From: Acanthopleura granulata
Lineage: Eukaryota > Mollusca > Polyplacophora > Chitonida > Chitonidae
Length of the DNA stretch: 64,000 nucleotides
Direction: 5' to 3'
NCBI GenBank assembly: GCA_016165875.1
Contig: JABBOT010000007.1
Coordinates: forward strand, 11,248,216 to 11,312,215
Within the stretch, counting starts at the first letter, position 1. Every line of letters begins with the position of its first letter. A model generated the notes under the pieces. The model was given only the letters and a program-made list of their open reading frames with translations. It did not search any database and was not told the DNA's origin. Shown piece by piece: positions 1 to 35,164 of this stretch. Position numbers and translations under genes: made by a program.

Positions 1-1039
1 ATTAGCAGCCGTACAAGAGCTGCAGCCATTTCAAATCAGGCGGCATTAATACAGCAAAATTGACCATCGTTCACGTCGTTCAGCCATTGGTGTGCACCTC
101 GAATCAACATGTGGGGCTTCATTTTGGCCAGTTTTGCAATTACTTGTTGTCAGCTAAGCCCATTTTCTAAGAAGGTGACAACGAACAATCAGACTGTGCA
201 AAATCAGATATCTGAGAATTATGTCACACCCCAGAATAACTGACCATTACATATCTGCAAAGTTCAGGTGCACGTTATTTGATTTGATTGCAGATTTCTC
301 TTGGTATTGATTCTTCCATGGAAAATAGAAAGCTTCAAGAAGCTTTTTCCAAAATAAAGTTTTATGTCAAATCCTGAAAGCAGTAATTATTTCTGTATAT
401 AATTATTTGGAATCCATCCCAGTTGTTATCAATTCATTCTCATTCGTTCCGTTTTTGCATCTGTAATTATAGCAGCGGTTTGATTTCATGAAGGATTGTA
501 AATAGACCGTGTCATACCACAGGAGAATTCCTTGAAATCCCTGATGTCATAAAAGTGCCTCTCTCTAATAGAGTGTTACGTACCATGTTTATTTCAAGGG
601 CAAAGGCCAGTAGTTTGCTTAGGGTTGTCCTATTTTGTTTAAGCAAACTACATTGTATTCTTGCAAGCCATGTACAACATCAGTCGTATCAAACCAGATG
701 AGTCTTTATTTGTGACAAAGTTTTCTCGCAAGTTAAATTCCATGGGACATCTTTGTCATCATTGGAGAAAAGCAATATTTTTAGTGGCCTGATTGTTCTT
801 GGGGCACAATTTATAGCCTTGAAGCCACCTTTCTAAGCACATGTACGTGTGTTTATATTTCCTGGTCTATATCTCAGAAGCAATGCACTGAGAATGTGGC
901 TCTTAAACTTTACAGGTGTGACTTTTGCTTGGAAACATGTATCATAATTCTTCAAATTGTTGCGACATCTGGTCTGCCCTTTTCAGTCAGTACATATATA
1001 TATATATACACACACACACACATATATATATATATACAC

Positions 1040-1205
1040 ACATGTAATTGTAACAGGAATACACAGCTAATTTTTCTCACCTGATTAGTCCATCTAATGA
1101 GCAACATATCCCTACTTTGCATGAAAAACTGGGAGACAAATATGATTTTTTGCTTTCTGCACTACAGTAACTGATACCTGTTTCAAAATTTAGAAGAATT
1201 ATGTT
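1040..1205. repeat. 165-bp interspersed repeat, copy 1
   Basis: Shares atgtaattgtaacagg, aactgggagacaaat and ttagaagaatta with 21728-21895 and 33248-33415. Family unknown; no clear terminal repeats. Confidence 0.6.
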
Positions 1206-1377
1206 ATTGACTTTAAGAATTTCATAACTGGTTGTCTCTTTGACGACTCTGATTCAGGCTGAATGGACCATACACTGTTCTTGTGTAGTGCATGAGTAAC
1301 CTATGCCGTCAAACTGTCCACAAGACAAGCTAATGCAGGGATGAGTGTAGCTGACTTAAAGGAACGTACCATATTAA

Positions 1378-2236
1378 ACAAAGTATGCATCATATAAAAG
1401 GCCATTTTGTGCTGATTCCAAATAAGATTTTTATTACTATTTTGCATTTTTTCACCGTGATTAAAATGGAAATAAAGATTCAGGTGCTGCGGTGGATTTT
1501 TTGGACCATATATTGAACAAACTGAAGCACAGTGACGTCACAGATTCTTTTTAGCTACTGAACGTCCTCTGATTTCAATATGTCTGTGTTTTGTGTTATA
1601 TATATATATTTTTATATATTTTATTTTTTTTGTATATAAATATTTATATATATATATATATATATGTAGTACAACACCTGTTTCTGTACCGGATAGCGCA
1701 GTTGGTAGAGGGTCCGCTTTTGGACTGGGAGATCTGGGTTCAAACCTGGGTCAAGGTCATACCAAATGGTACATCCTGCTTCCTCGCCAGGCACTCAGCA
1801 ATAAGAGGATAGAGGGTGGACTGGTTGACCCGGTGTCAGTATAATGTGACTGGGTGAGGGAGCTTGTTGGGTGTCTTTGGCAAGTCGTCTTGGGGAGGCA
1901 GCACCAGATAAAAGATACGGTGGAAATCCGTCCTGCACCAAGGAGACACTGCCTTCGTATAAGTGAAATATTCTTGAGCAGGGCGTTAAACAATAAGCAT
2001 TCATTCCTGTTTCTGTATTTAATGTACAGATATGACAGTTCCAGAATCCGTGACGTCACTGCTTTATCCGGTTCGACATGGTCCATAAAGTCCACCGTAC
2101 TACCTCAGTCTCTATTTCCATTTGAATCATTGAAAAAAAAAAAATGTACAAAAAATAATGAAGACTATATTTGGAATCACCAAGAAATGGCCTTTTACAT
2201 GATACTTTGTTTAAATGTGGTTTGATCTTTTAAATT
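1378..2236. mobile_element. composite inverted repeat with nested SINE
   Basis: About 215 bp at 1378-1590 is the reverse complement of 2010-2236, with blocks such as gtgacgtcac, tttggaccata and aaaaggcca shared between arms. Between them lie an AT microsatellite and the SINE at 1691-2005. A third, single arm occurs at 44630-44855. Confidence 0.65.
1691..2005 (+). mobile_element. tRNA-derived SINE, family A
   Basis: The head has an A-box-like tagcgcagttggtag and a B-box-like gggttcaaacct; the body has agtataatgtgactgggtg and the 3' end gcgttaaacaataagcattc. A diverged relative is at 32040-32190. Confidence 0.7.
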
Positions 2237-2330
2237 GTCGCAAATTACTGTGGATAGGAAAGGTTCCTCCGTTCCAAACGCTGAATTCAGTGGATTTTGG
2301 TGTCTTACTGTGTCTTATGTTTCCTTACAG

Positions 2331-25170
<22,840 letters not shown>

Positions 25171-26825
25171 TTTCTATCTGCACGCTGTCATTCGCGATCT
25201 GGCTTGGAAAGCCGTGACTCTACTCCACGTGTTGTATGGCAGCAAGCTTGGTGTGAGTTACCACCATGCAGCTGTGTAGTGATAGTGCAACGTTACAATA
25301 CATTGACAGTGTCGAAAACTTGGCTCACAGATATTCCACAAGATAAATTTGGATATTACCTTGTCGTCGCAGCTAGTGGATGTCGAAGACAAGACCCCCC
25401 CCAGCTGTGTGTCTAACGGGCTAACTGTGACTTGGGGGGAGTCTTAGTGCTTTGCCGTTGTCATGGCAACCTGTGGTGATGTCAAGGGAAGGTAACTGAA
25501 CTAACCCTTAAACTGATGTGGAGGAGTTAATTGCAGAACTGCTACTAACAGTGAAATGAAGTGACATTAGATTGACTGGAAAGTATTGCCAGCCACTTTG
25601 CAATATTTCCCTCTAACTGCTCTTTATTCCATGTATTTAATTCTGTGTTTTTGTTCCCCGTGGGGATTGTGTACACACACACATATATATATATATATTA
25701 TGGACAACTTTGATGGTTGCAGAAATATGACTGTGGTAAAATCCACGGACAGAATATATGCTGGTGATGTGTGCAGTAGACGAGTGGTATGTGCTGACTA
25801 ATTTCTAACTCTGAAATGCTGTTTCTTACTAGATTGGCTCGTTGGCTCGTCGCTGATGAGAATGTGAAAAGTTTGATGTATGAAGTTGAAAATCATGTAG
25901 AATTTAAGAAAGTTTTTACTGACTGGTTTTGGAGGGTGTTTGTCTCCAGCTAACGTAATAATCATCACCTTAAAAATCACTGTAAAACTTTCCAGTATGT
26001 AGTTACATACATTTAAACAAGGGCAACAGCCACAGAGTTGAAGTCTAAGAGCTTTTGTATGAAATCATCTAGAGGAATGTTGTTCAAGTCACACAGTAAC
26101 ATATCCTCTAATCCTGAAGTTTTTCTTTCAAAAAAAAAAAATTCTTTTTTTTTTTTTCACATTTTGCCTCAGGAAATTTCATATTATGTATACACATAGT
26201 AAGATTTAATTCAAAATACTGTACGGGTAGATGTGGTAAAAGTCACCATGTGACAAAAAGTGTGTTCAATTATTTCCAGTTTCTTATTTATACAAAGTAG
26301 GAAACAAAGATCTTACCAAGACTACGGCCCTGTGAATTAACAGAAATCTGGTACTGATACGAACGCGTAGAGGAGAGTATAAGCACATTGTTATCGTACG
26401 TGTAATATGTGTGATGTACTTGTATTTATAATCAAATGTTTTCTCGTTTAACCTGAAATAGAACTGCTCAAAGCCATTTTAATTTCTATGTTTGTTTTAA
26501 TATACACCATGACAGTACATCAGCAGAATGTTGTTCCTTTTTATGGAGTCTCTGTAGTACTTCGCTCATCACAGGTTCATCTCCAGGATCCATTGCCGTT
26601 AGTAACCAGGTGTGAAATAGAATAGGTGGTAAATTCACAGGACAGCTTTAATGCCACGAAAACAAAACTCTGGATGGTTACACAGCTGTTCGTTTGGCAT
26701 ACGTGCTACATTGGTGGCAGTTCAGTAGACCACGGTACATGTGACTACACGCTGCAGAAAGCCTTGCCAGTGACAGAACTGACAAGTGGCTATACTGCAT
26801 TGTAGCCTCGTGCCCACAAGCACCC

Positions 26826-27031
26826 TGAATGACCTCAAATTTCATCCATGACAAAGTTGCTCAGTTTTCCTTATTCCAAGGGCTCTGTTAATTGTAGTAA
26901 AGTGTTCTGAGATTTGTTTTCAAAGGCAAATGATATCCTACTGGGAAAATGAAAGTTTCAGCTCCGAAACTCATATTTTATGGCATTTATTTGCCTTATC
27001 CTCTTCTTTGGACGAAATTTTAGGTCATTTT
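26826..27031. mobile_element. MITE family 2 (aaatgacctaaaattt), copy 1
   Basis: Starts gaatgacctcaaatttc and ends gaaattttaggtcattt, an inverted pair about 205 bp apart. Confidence 0.65.
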
Positions 27032-28528
27032 CAGAAATCTGTGAGCCGATGTGACGGAACTTCCGTATTTAGGCCACATTAAGAAACCAGTGTGCAAACT
27101 ATTGTAAATACTTAAATCCAGCTTACTGATGTGTCTGTCATGCCAGTGCAGGTCACAAACTCTGGGATTGTTAAGTTTTCCTTTTTTCTTTTTTATTTTT
27201 CCAGTCAGGGTATTTTTGTTACAGGTCTATATTACCATGTCACTCACACTGAGACAACCTCAATTAAATTAAATCTTGGAATTTTACTAAATGTGAAATG
27301 GTGGGGTGTCTCATCTAATAATTTGGAATTGATTCCATGTAGATAATAGTTATGAGTGGGTTGCTCCGTAGGTCTGAGCCCAGCCCAGGGGGTTTATTTG
27401 GCTCTGGCTTTTCACATCTATTCAGCACATTATTATATTATATCTTTCTCTAACACTTCAGTGCATTATTAAGGGCTTCTAGTAAAATTGTGCTATATAT
27501 TTTTTCAACTGATCCTTTAGTAAGAATTTTACTTGCAAGTTCACTACAACTCTACAGTTTTTCTTTAAAACGAAACAAAAAAAAATAAACAGCAACTAAC
27601 TGAGTAAGTCTGAATACTGTGTGTAGATTTTGGAGACTCCGTATCATATGCAGGCAAGATTTGTTTGACCTTGCACTTGGCAGAGGTCACTGAACAAATG
27701 AGAATCAAGTGGATAAATCAATGGTTTGAGTCTGATGGGTATTACCGGTACAGTATTAGTCCATCAGTGGGTTATTTTAAAATTCTGACTTCTGATGGAA
27801 TTGGCCAGGCCTACGCCCATATGGCAAACAAACTTATCTGGAATTATAGACATAAGTTTTTTTTACGTCCTTTCTCTGCTGAAGATTATGGAGATTGATG
27901 ATGATATGTCTACAGACAACAATGAAAACATCATAGTTTTCAAGTGGTTTTCGATGCCAGATCTCAGTTTCGTTTTAGAGGCAAAGGTAGTTCACATGGC
28001 TTTTAAAAATGGCTGTCCACAGTGAGCACTTCAGTAACTTAGAAATTCTCACCGTTGAAGAGATCACAAGACAGCAGGTAAATTAAAAAGATATCAATAT
28101 TAATATTCAACTGGAAAATGAGGGAAGGAAGCGAGTTTGATTGCCATGAGTGGGAAGGAGGTTAGAGTTGAAAATCTGCACCATGTTTTTCTTTTCTTTT
28201 CCCGTGGTGCTAGGGGTGTGTGTCAGAATTGTACAGATTAATATACAGGTGCCTGCACAAGAGCCAGATGTGGTAACACCTAGCTGGCATTCTGTCTGTA
28301 GACCACCAGTGAGGAGCAAGTTTCAACACTCACAGTTCTTGCATTTCTGAGTCCTAGGTTTAAGTTCACTGTCATGACTTTACTGTAGGTAGAAGTAACT
28401 GGCTATTGATGAAGGCATGATCTGAGAACATTTGCATGCGCAGGTTAACTTTCTGATAGGTGGAGCTTCATCTTATACCTGTCCTAATGATGAATGAGAA
28501 CCCATCACACCCAGTCTCCACTTATACG

Positions 28529-28740
28529 GGAAATGACCTGAAGCTCAACGAAGTCACATGTTTTCCCTGCTTCTGGGAGATCTATTGATGTTAGAAAGGT
28601 ATTGTAAAATTTGATTGGAAGATTGAATAATTTATATTCTGATGGAAAAAATGTAAGTTTTTGTACCAAAAGTAACATTTCAGAATGTTTGATTACATCT
28701 GAAAAATGCACTTTTTGCATGAGAATTTTAGGTCATTTAC
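28529..28740. mobile_element. MITE family 2, copy 2
   Basis: Starts ggaaatgacctgaagctc and ends gagaattttaggtcattt. Arms are imperfect. Confidence 0.5.
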
Positions 28741-29040
28741 TCTAGGTAAATTTGGAACAACTCTCAGTAAGTTCCAAATTTGATTATCGAAATACTGTAG
28801 TGACTGGGCTGAAATGTTTGTTTTCTCAGATATGTGACAAGTCAGGTGATTTTATGATAAGGGTTCACTCATTCAAACTTGATGCCACATTTTCTTCTTT
28901 TCGACTTTTTAATGATCACTCCATAGGAAAGACAAACCTGCAGACTGCAGCAACACCATGCTAACATTCACATGACAGTGTGTTTATGTATGTTAGCGTC
29001 ACTAGTAGCTAGGTATATGTACATCAGAATGGGTCAGTGA

Positions 29041-29221
29041 GTTACTGTAAATGACCTACAATTTCATCCATGACAACATGTTAAGGCTGTTCATTCTCAG
29101 AGTTCTGTCCATCTTCAGGCAAGGTGTCGTGAAGTTTCATCTTAAAGTTATCATTTATAACAAAAAAATTTGCCTCCATAAAAGGCGTTTTGGGAGTGAA
29201 ATTTTAGTTCATATACAGTAA
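29041..29221. mobile_element. MITE family 2, copy 3
   Basis: Starts gttactgtaaatgacctac and ends gtgaaattttagttcatat then acagtaag, extending the terminal repeat. Confidence 0.6.
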
Positions 29222-29534
29222 GACACTGAAATACATGCGAGTTCGTCCCCAGATCTTCACTTTGTACATACCTTGCTTTTCTTGCAAAATAGGATACTTG
29301 ATGTTTTCCATTCATGCTATTCTTGGACGTGATCTCACTAACACAGTTCTATAACCTGCTGTGTTACTTTCACTATGTCAAACAGTAAACTGTCTCCGAT
29401 CAACTGTCTTGTTTTTGACAGTTCACCAAAGTTGATGAAATGGGAGAAATTTACAACCAGTAACAGTTGATTATTTTGATCTCTGATGTGGCACTAAGCC
29501 ATAATCATTCATTCAAATTTTCTCACTGGCATGT

Positions 29535-29885
29535 GATGAATCAGGTGTCTATATTTTAAGTCTATATTCTGCTGGACATGATGATTCAGGTGTCTATTTG
29601 AAGCCAACATTCACTCGGACAAGATGATTCAGGTGTCTGTCTGAAGTCTATATTCTGCTGGACATGATGATTCAGGTGTCTATTTGAAGCCAACATTCAC
29701 TCGGACAAGATGATTCAGGTGTCTGTCTGAAGTCTACATTCACTCGGACAAAATGATTCAGGCGTCTGTCTGAAGTCTACATTCACTCGGACATGATGAT
29801 TCAGGTGTCTGTCTGAAGTCTACATTGACTGTGACGGGATAATTGAGGGGTCTGTCTGAAGTCTACATTCACCTGCCCATGATCA
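29535..29885. repeat. 43-bp tandem array, about 8 copies
   Basis: Unit gatgattcaggtgtctgtct followed by gaagtctacattcactcgg and acaa. Confidence 0.85.
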
Positions 29886-30399
29886 TTAGGTGACTTTGAA
29901 GTCTACATGTACCTTATCATCTTGTGGCTTTGGGCCAGATGGATCACTTTGATAATATATGAACTCTTATAATTGATGATACAATGTGATGTGTACATTT
30001 AGATTCTATTTAATACCGGTAGGCTTACTGAAAATGGTTGCCATACAATTGCAAGATATTAATTATGTTTGGAATGTATCATTTCGGAGAAGTATATCTG
30101 AAAGGACATAGATAATCAGTCAAAACCAGCTGTGTGAACACAGTTACGTGTATTACAGGAGCTTGACTGACTTTTTTGTTTCTTTGGTTTTTTCACACAG
30201 TGTTCAAAACAGCAATGTTTTAGTGTCATGTAATATGATCAAACCTTTCAACGATAACCAAATGTTTTAGTGGCATTCATAAGGATGATACCTTGAGCCT
30301 TTTAGTTTGTAGTTTGTCATGATGAATGTGTGTGTGTGTGTCCACTATCACAACAGTTGTGACAGAGCACCACACTGACTAAATGCTGTAAAGAAATCG

Positions 30400-30940
30400 G
30401 GTTTTTTTAGGAGCAGCCATTGCATTAATGGTGTTAAGAGCTTTGTTTTTAGCACGTGAATCATTGCAATAATGGTCTCACACACTGGAAGCATTATAGT
30501 AATGGTGTTATGCACCATGTTTTCAGAGAAGAAGCATTACAGTAATGATGTTGTGCACCATGTTATAATGGAGCAAGCCTTGCAGTAATTATGTTGTGCA
30601 CCATTTTATAACAGAGGAAGCCTTGCAGTAATTTTGTTGTGCACCATTTTATAACAGAGGAAGCCTTGCAGTAATTAATGGTGTCAAGCAGTTTTAACAG
30701 AGGATGTGTTGCAGTGAGGGTGTTAAGCGATTTTAGAGGAGGAATCTTTGCAGCATTGGCTTTAAGCGCCATGATTTAATAGAGGAAGCATTATACTCAT
30801 GGTGTTAAGCGTGCAGTTTTAAGAGGAGGCATTGCAGTAATGGTGTAAATCACTGTTTTAACAGGGCAACCATCGCAGTAATGGTGTCCAAGAAGCAGCA
30901 TTGCAGTAATGGTGTTACATAGTTGTATAACAATTTCATC
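30400..30940. repeat. degenerate tandem array
   Basis: Repeats of gcattgcagtaatggtgtt and gcaccatgttttaacagag at intervals of about 40-50 bp. Confidence 0.7.
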
Positions 30941-31502
30941 ATTTGATAGAATGTATAGTTGGCAATAGCCATGTCCAGTTTTTTCAAAGTATTATTTGTT
31001 ATTTATGTGTATAGGTTTATCAATTAGCCCATTATTCTGTGATATCAGCCGGGAATCATGGGATATGGAACAAAGGTTTCACTGTCTGTTTTGCTGTTTC
31101 ACTTTATTTCTAAATTCAGGTCTCCACTCAGGATTGTGTAAAACGAGTTGAAGATTAATTACAACAGCAATTTTTATGTCCATCTGTGAAATTTTGTCTT
31201 TTTGCACAGTTACCAATAATTCACAGGTAATATACCAGAGAGTGACATAGGGTGAGAACGATTGTATTTTATCTCTGTAGACCACGCTGTTGAAAACTCC
31301 TGTATATAAATATAGCATAGTTGTGTTAACGAAAGAAGCTTTTTTTAATGAAAGAGTTGCTAGCGTGCTACTTTTAACAAAATTGTGTTGTATATAGGTA
31401 CCAATCCCATGATTCCTTGCTTCTTTTTTCGAACTAACGAAATAAAAAAGTTACAATTCAACATGACTCTGCTTGTTTTGATGCGGTTTTAGGCTCTGTG
31501 TA

Positions 31503-31700
31503 AGTACGTGTGCTTGGTTTTTACGTCGCACTCAACAAATTTTCAGTTATATGGCAAAGACATATGCTCTAACCTCTGGGTGCTTTGCACCAAGCGAAGC
31601 AGCAGCATGTATCATTTTTAAAATCTTTGTTATGACTCGACCTGGGATTGATCCTGGACCTCCTGCCCACGAGGAGGACGCCACCAGGCCACCAATGCAA
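31503..31700 (-). mobile_element. SINE-like repeat, family C
   Basis: Begins on the plus strand with ggtttttacgtcgcactcaa and ends with a tRNA-like B-box on the minus strand (ggatcaatcccaggtcg). A common invertebrate repeat by memory. Confidence 0.5.
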
Positions 31701-31714
31701 GATACCGTATGGTT

Positions 31715-31918
31715 AAATCATGGTCTTCTTCACTCGAGAGCCTTTCAGCAATGCAATTACTTTGATTTCAAGTCCAGCTCAGGTTGATTTCTCCTTCTTG
31801 CTCATGGTAAAGTCTGCCAGTCCCCCATTGGATCTACCTGGTTTCCTGCCAACATAATGCTGGCTGCTGTAGAATAAGTGAAATATTCTTTAGTACAGCA
31901 TAAAACACAAATCAACTA
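31715..31918 (+). mobile_element. SINE, family B, diverged
   Basis: Contains tttcaagtccagctcagg, tggtttcctgccaacataatg and a cagcataaaacac end. Confidence 0.65.
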
Positions 31919-32039
31919 AATCAATCATACCTGGCAAATGGTCATACTGTACAGGTACATGACCGTGTGCCTATCATCCATGCAGGGTACACAGGCGACA
32001 AGATCATTTGTGATCCAATTTAGAGCTGCTCACTGTCTC

Positions 32040-32190
32040 GTTTGGCACTCTGCATTGAGAGGTTAGAGCAAGGAAACTGGACTGGTCGGCCCAATGTCAG
32101 TATAATGTGACTGGGTGGGATGTCATGTCTGGTGTCCTGATCGCCCATTGGCTACAGCATTTTGGCGGCAGGGACTCTGCTTGCAGAAGA
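32040..32190 (+). mobile_element. SINE, family A, partial
   Basis: Shares gtcagtataatgtgactggg and the preceding gaggttagag..gg segment with the SINE at 1691-2005. Confidence 0.5.
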
Positions 32191-32934
32191 CACAGTACAT
32201 GTATTATTAGTTACATGGTTACTGTAAGTCTCATACTGGGATAGGTGTCAGTCGAGCCTAATACGAGGCTTATTGACGCCATATTTCGTGTCCTTTCACT
32301 TGGTAACCATGCAACAAATTTATCCCGTGTAAAATTTGTTTCTTGAAAAACGCAAGAAGCTTCAACAGTAATTTCCTGTCGCATCGAGGAGCTCTGAATT
32401 ACCAAGCAGTGATTTGGGAATTACGATGTCATAACGTTCATTCAACATTCTGCGTCATTGTTGCGTCCCATTGTAACTATTACATCGTAGCATTCTCCCT
32501 ACTGTTGAGTCATCAGACGCATACAGCATCTGCTGCAGGGTATTGAGTGATACGCGTCAGTCACTTGACCATTACTGTCTAATCAAACGCAGAGGATTTT
32601 GTCTGATGCAGGATAAATATATACACTCCAAGGCCAAGGACTCCTCATGGTCACATAACTGAAACTGTTTTCAGTACGACGTAAAACCAAAGTACACATA
32701 CATACAATAAGGGTAGGTGTTCCAAAGACATCAGACAGTGTCAGAGGAGGCAGAGACATCACTGTTAGTACCAGCTGTTTTGGAAGGCTGCACTCCATCA
32801 CACTGACTTCCAACATCCACATCAGAAAAGCCAAACCATATGAAGATTTCACACAGACCTGTGTATTGATAATAAAAACCCATGACACTTCTGCTGAGCG
32901 CTACCAGGTGGTTATGCTGGTCATAATTTATTTG

Positions 32935-33066
32935 TGTACTTGATTGGTGTTTACTCACGAATATTTCACTCTTACGATGGCAGACAGCATTACGGTGGGA
33001 GGACACCGGGCAGAGCCCGGGGAAAACCCAAGACCACTGGTAGGTTACTGGCAGACCTTGCCCCAT
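32935..33066 (-). mobile_element. SINE, family B, minus orientation
   Basis: On the plus strand: cttgattggtgtttactc, gaatatttcactcttacg, then ggtgggaggacaccgggc and ggttactggcagacctt. Confidence 0.65.
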
Positions 33067-33247
33067 GAAATGGTCATAAAAATTAATATATAACAACATA
33101 CATTCAGAAAATACAGTTGTAATATGTCACAAGGTCACAACAGCACTCTTATTACAAACAGTGATACAAAATCAGCTTTAAGTGAAACTTTCCTGTTGAC
33201 AACAAAAATTAGTCAACTCTAATTCTTCAGACTTTTTGGCCAGTATG

Positions 33248-33415
33248 AATGTAATGGTAACAGGAATACTGAGTTTCTCTTTTCTCACATGGTTAGTCCG
33301 TCTCATGTACAACATAGCCATATCTTCACGTTTCAAAAAAAATCTGGGAGAGAAATGCTATTTTTTACTTCAAGCATTAATATTTATGTTTCTCAAAAAT
33401 TGGAAGAATTAAGGT
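33248..33415. repeat. 165-bp interspersed repeat, copy 3
   Basis: Same blocks again (atgtaatggtaacagg, ctgggagagaaatgc, ttggaagaattaagg). Lies between PDE4 and the TGF-beta ligand gene. Confidence 0.6.
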
Positions 33416-33510
33416 AATTAAGAGGTGTAAATTTTCTGTTCAAAATTCAATTTTCCAAATCCAATTAAGACTTCAGGGTCCCATTTCACTAAACGCACAC
33501 AGCGTTATGT

Positions 33511-33627
33511 GTACATAACTTCCATGGCAACCAGTACTGCTGGTATTACCTACGTAACTTCCATGCCAACCAGTACTGCTGGTATTATGTACGTAACTTC
33601 CATGGCAACCAGTACTGCTGGTATTAC
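33511..33627. repeat. 39-bp tandem array, 3 copies
   Basis: Unit cgtaacttccatggcaacc then agtactgctggtattatgta. Confidence 0.85.
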
Positions 33628-33888
33628 ATTGCAGAGGATACCCTACATGCGCTTGGAAAAATTGTGACAAAGACATCATGGTAGATTAAAACAAACATAA
33701 TCTCACCTTAACACAAGATCATCTAGTCATTCTGGTCGACACAGGCAACCATTCACAACCTGATTCATACAATCCTTTCCACTTCAAAAACCAATTCCCC
33801 AAAATGCAATTGGACTCACTTTCCTTTCAAGATAAAAGTAGTCACAATTGATAATTCCTACACTACAAAGTGTTGAATTATGCACATT

Positions 33889-34260
33889 AGGAGAGTTCAC
33901 GTTCCAACTCTTTTATTGCCAAAGGTTATAAAAGTCCTACTGTACCATGTGACCGGTCAAAAATGTTAGGCAACTATTTCTGATTACATTAAGTATAACA
34001 CAGGCATCTAAGAACAGTGTCACAAACAGTTATTTAGACTAGACAAACAATGGAGTGAACTGAGGAGCTGGCAGTGTTTTAGCTTAAGAAGTTCCTGAAT
34101 GAAGGAAAGGTCATTTGTACATGTACCTCCTTAAATACAGTGAATTAGCTGATTGATAAATTACAAGTTAACAAAACTGCCTGACATTTTTGACAAGTCA
34201 CATGATACAGCTGGACTCTTTACCTGTTGCGACGAAGGAGTTTGAACTCAAAACTCCCCC
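33889..34260. mobile_element. MITE family 4 (ggggagttttgagttcgaac), copy 1
   Basis: Arms of about 100 bp: aggagagttcacgttccaac..catgtgaccggtc at left and gacaagtcacatgatac..tttgaactcaaaactcccc at right. 372 bp, non-coding. Just downstream of the TGF-beta ligand gene. Confidence 0.7.
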
Positions 34261-34298
34261 ACTGACATATTAAGCACTAGATTGTGAAAAATTAACAC

Positions 34299-34304
34299 TT
34301 TATT
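34299..34304 (-). terminator. polyadenylation signal of the TGF-beta ligand gene (candidate)
   Basis: AATAAA on the minus strand, about 85 nt after the stop codon. Position is plausible; use is not shown. Confidence 0.45.
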
Positions 34305-34388
34305 TTGATCTGCCGACCAAAACTTAAGCGGGAAATGTTACTGGAGGCTCATGTGTTTCTTTGAATCACGCCTGGCACGTGGATACTG

Positions 34389-35164
34389 CTAAAGACAAGC
34401 ACAGTCTTCCGTGACCACATCAGGCAGACGGCGGATAACATGGTCATTGTTGGCGGTCACGTAGTACACATCAATCGGAGCCAGTTTGATGGGGACACAG
34501 GACGTGGGCGGGATTTCCCGGTGTTGCCACTTTGTTGCCACGATGTACTGATCGCGAATGAAGGCGTTGTTTGTGGAATTGAGATCCTTGCCTGCAAGAG
34601 GGGAAGGGCAGACACCGGCACAAAAGTTGAGTTTGACAGTGGTAGGGAACTTGATCCATGTCCACCTGAGGTCTGCGTGGAAGTCCACCAGCCAGCTGTG
34701 CAGGTGGCAGTTGCCATTGTCATCCTGAATCATAGTGCTCCGAGTGCCATATCTTCTCGCTTTCCGACGCATCCTGCGGGCAGAGCTGCTACTCACATCA
34801 GTCCCATCATCCAACATCTCACTGGTATCACTGACGTTTTCACTGGACAGCTGATCACCATTATCGTAAGCACTGTGGACTGTCTGACTTACACTATTGG
34901 GTCTGTCTGTGAGGTCCAGGGGTGCCATGTTATGGTAGACAATGAGTAGGGGGCCCTGCTCTGGGTCGTCTGTTACCAGACAGTCTCTGACAGACAGTGT
35001 AGTTGGGTTTTCTGGGAGAAGGGTGTTCATACTAAGGGCCACCCTCATCACTGAGCTCTTCTGGACAAGCTCTCTGAACACCTCTGTCACACTGAACACC
35101 AATACTTCATCACTCTCACTGGTCAGCTCCTGGGTGTAGGTGGAGTTACATGTATACTGGCTAT
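34389..35164 (-). CDS. TGF-beta ligand exon 3: rest of propeptide, cleavage site, mature domain
   Basis: 776 nt including the TAG stop; acceptor ttgattgacag. Contains the propeptide C-terminal region (VFSVTEVFRELVQKS), a Ser/Asp-rich hinge, the basic cleavage cluster and the whole cystine-knot domain. Confidence 0.94.

Larger units (their letters stand above)
1..2330. other. PDE4 upstream intron (presumed), repeat-rich
   Basis: No coding segment is recognised; UCR1 motifs were looked for and not seen. It holds AT/AC microsatellites near 991-1040 and 1595-1665, one copy of a 165-bp interspersed repeat, and a composite inverted repeat with an embedded SINE. Confidence 0.5.
25171..34388. other. 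PDE4 3' flank and intergenic region
   Basis: The PDE4 3' UTR begins at 25171. Its end is unclear: the first plain AATAAA I noticed on the plus strand is near 27585, inside an A-rich tract. The rest holds three copies of one inverted-repeat element, tandem arrays at 29535-29885 and 30400-30940, three or four SINEs, and one 372-bp MITE. No gene is recognised. Confidence 0.5.

Noticed and set aside
1691..1765. tRNA gene
   Set aside because: A- and B-box-like blocks are present, but no paired acceptor stem is seen and the sequence continues into a SINE body.
1757..2225. Open frames of 112 and 123 codons
   Set aside because: They fall within the SINE and the inverted repeat arm.
34440..34949. 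169-codon plus-strand frame
   Set aside because: Antisense shadow of the TGF-beta ligand exon 3, with no recognisable domain.
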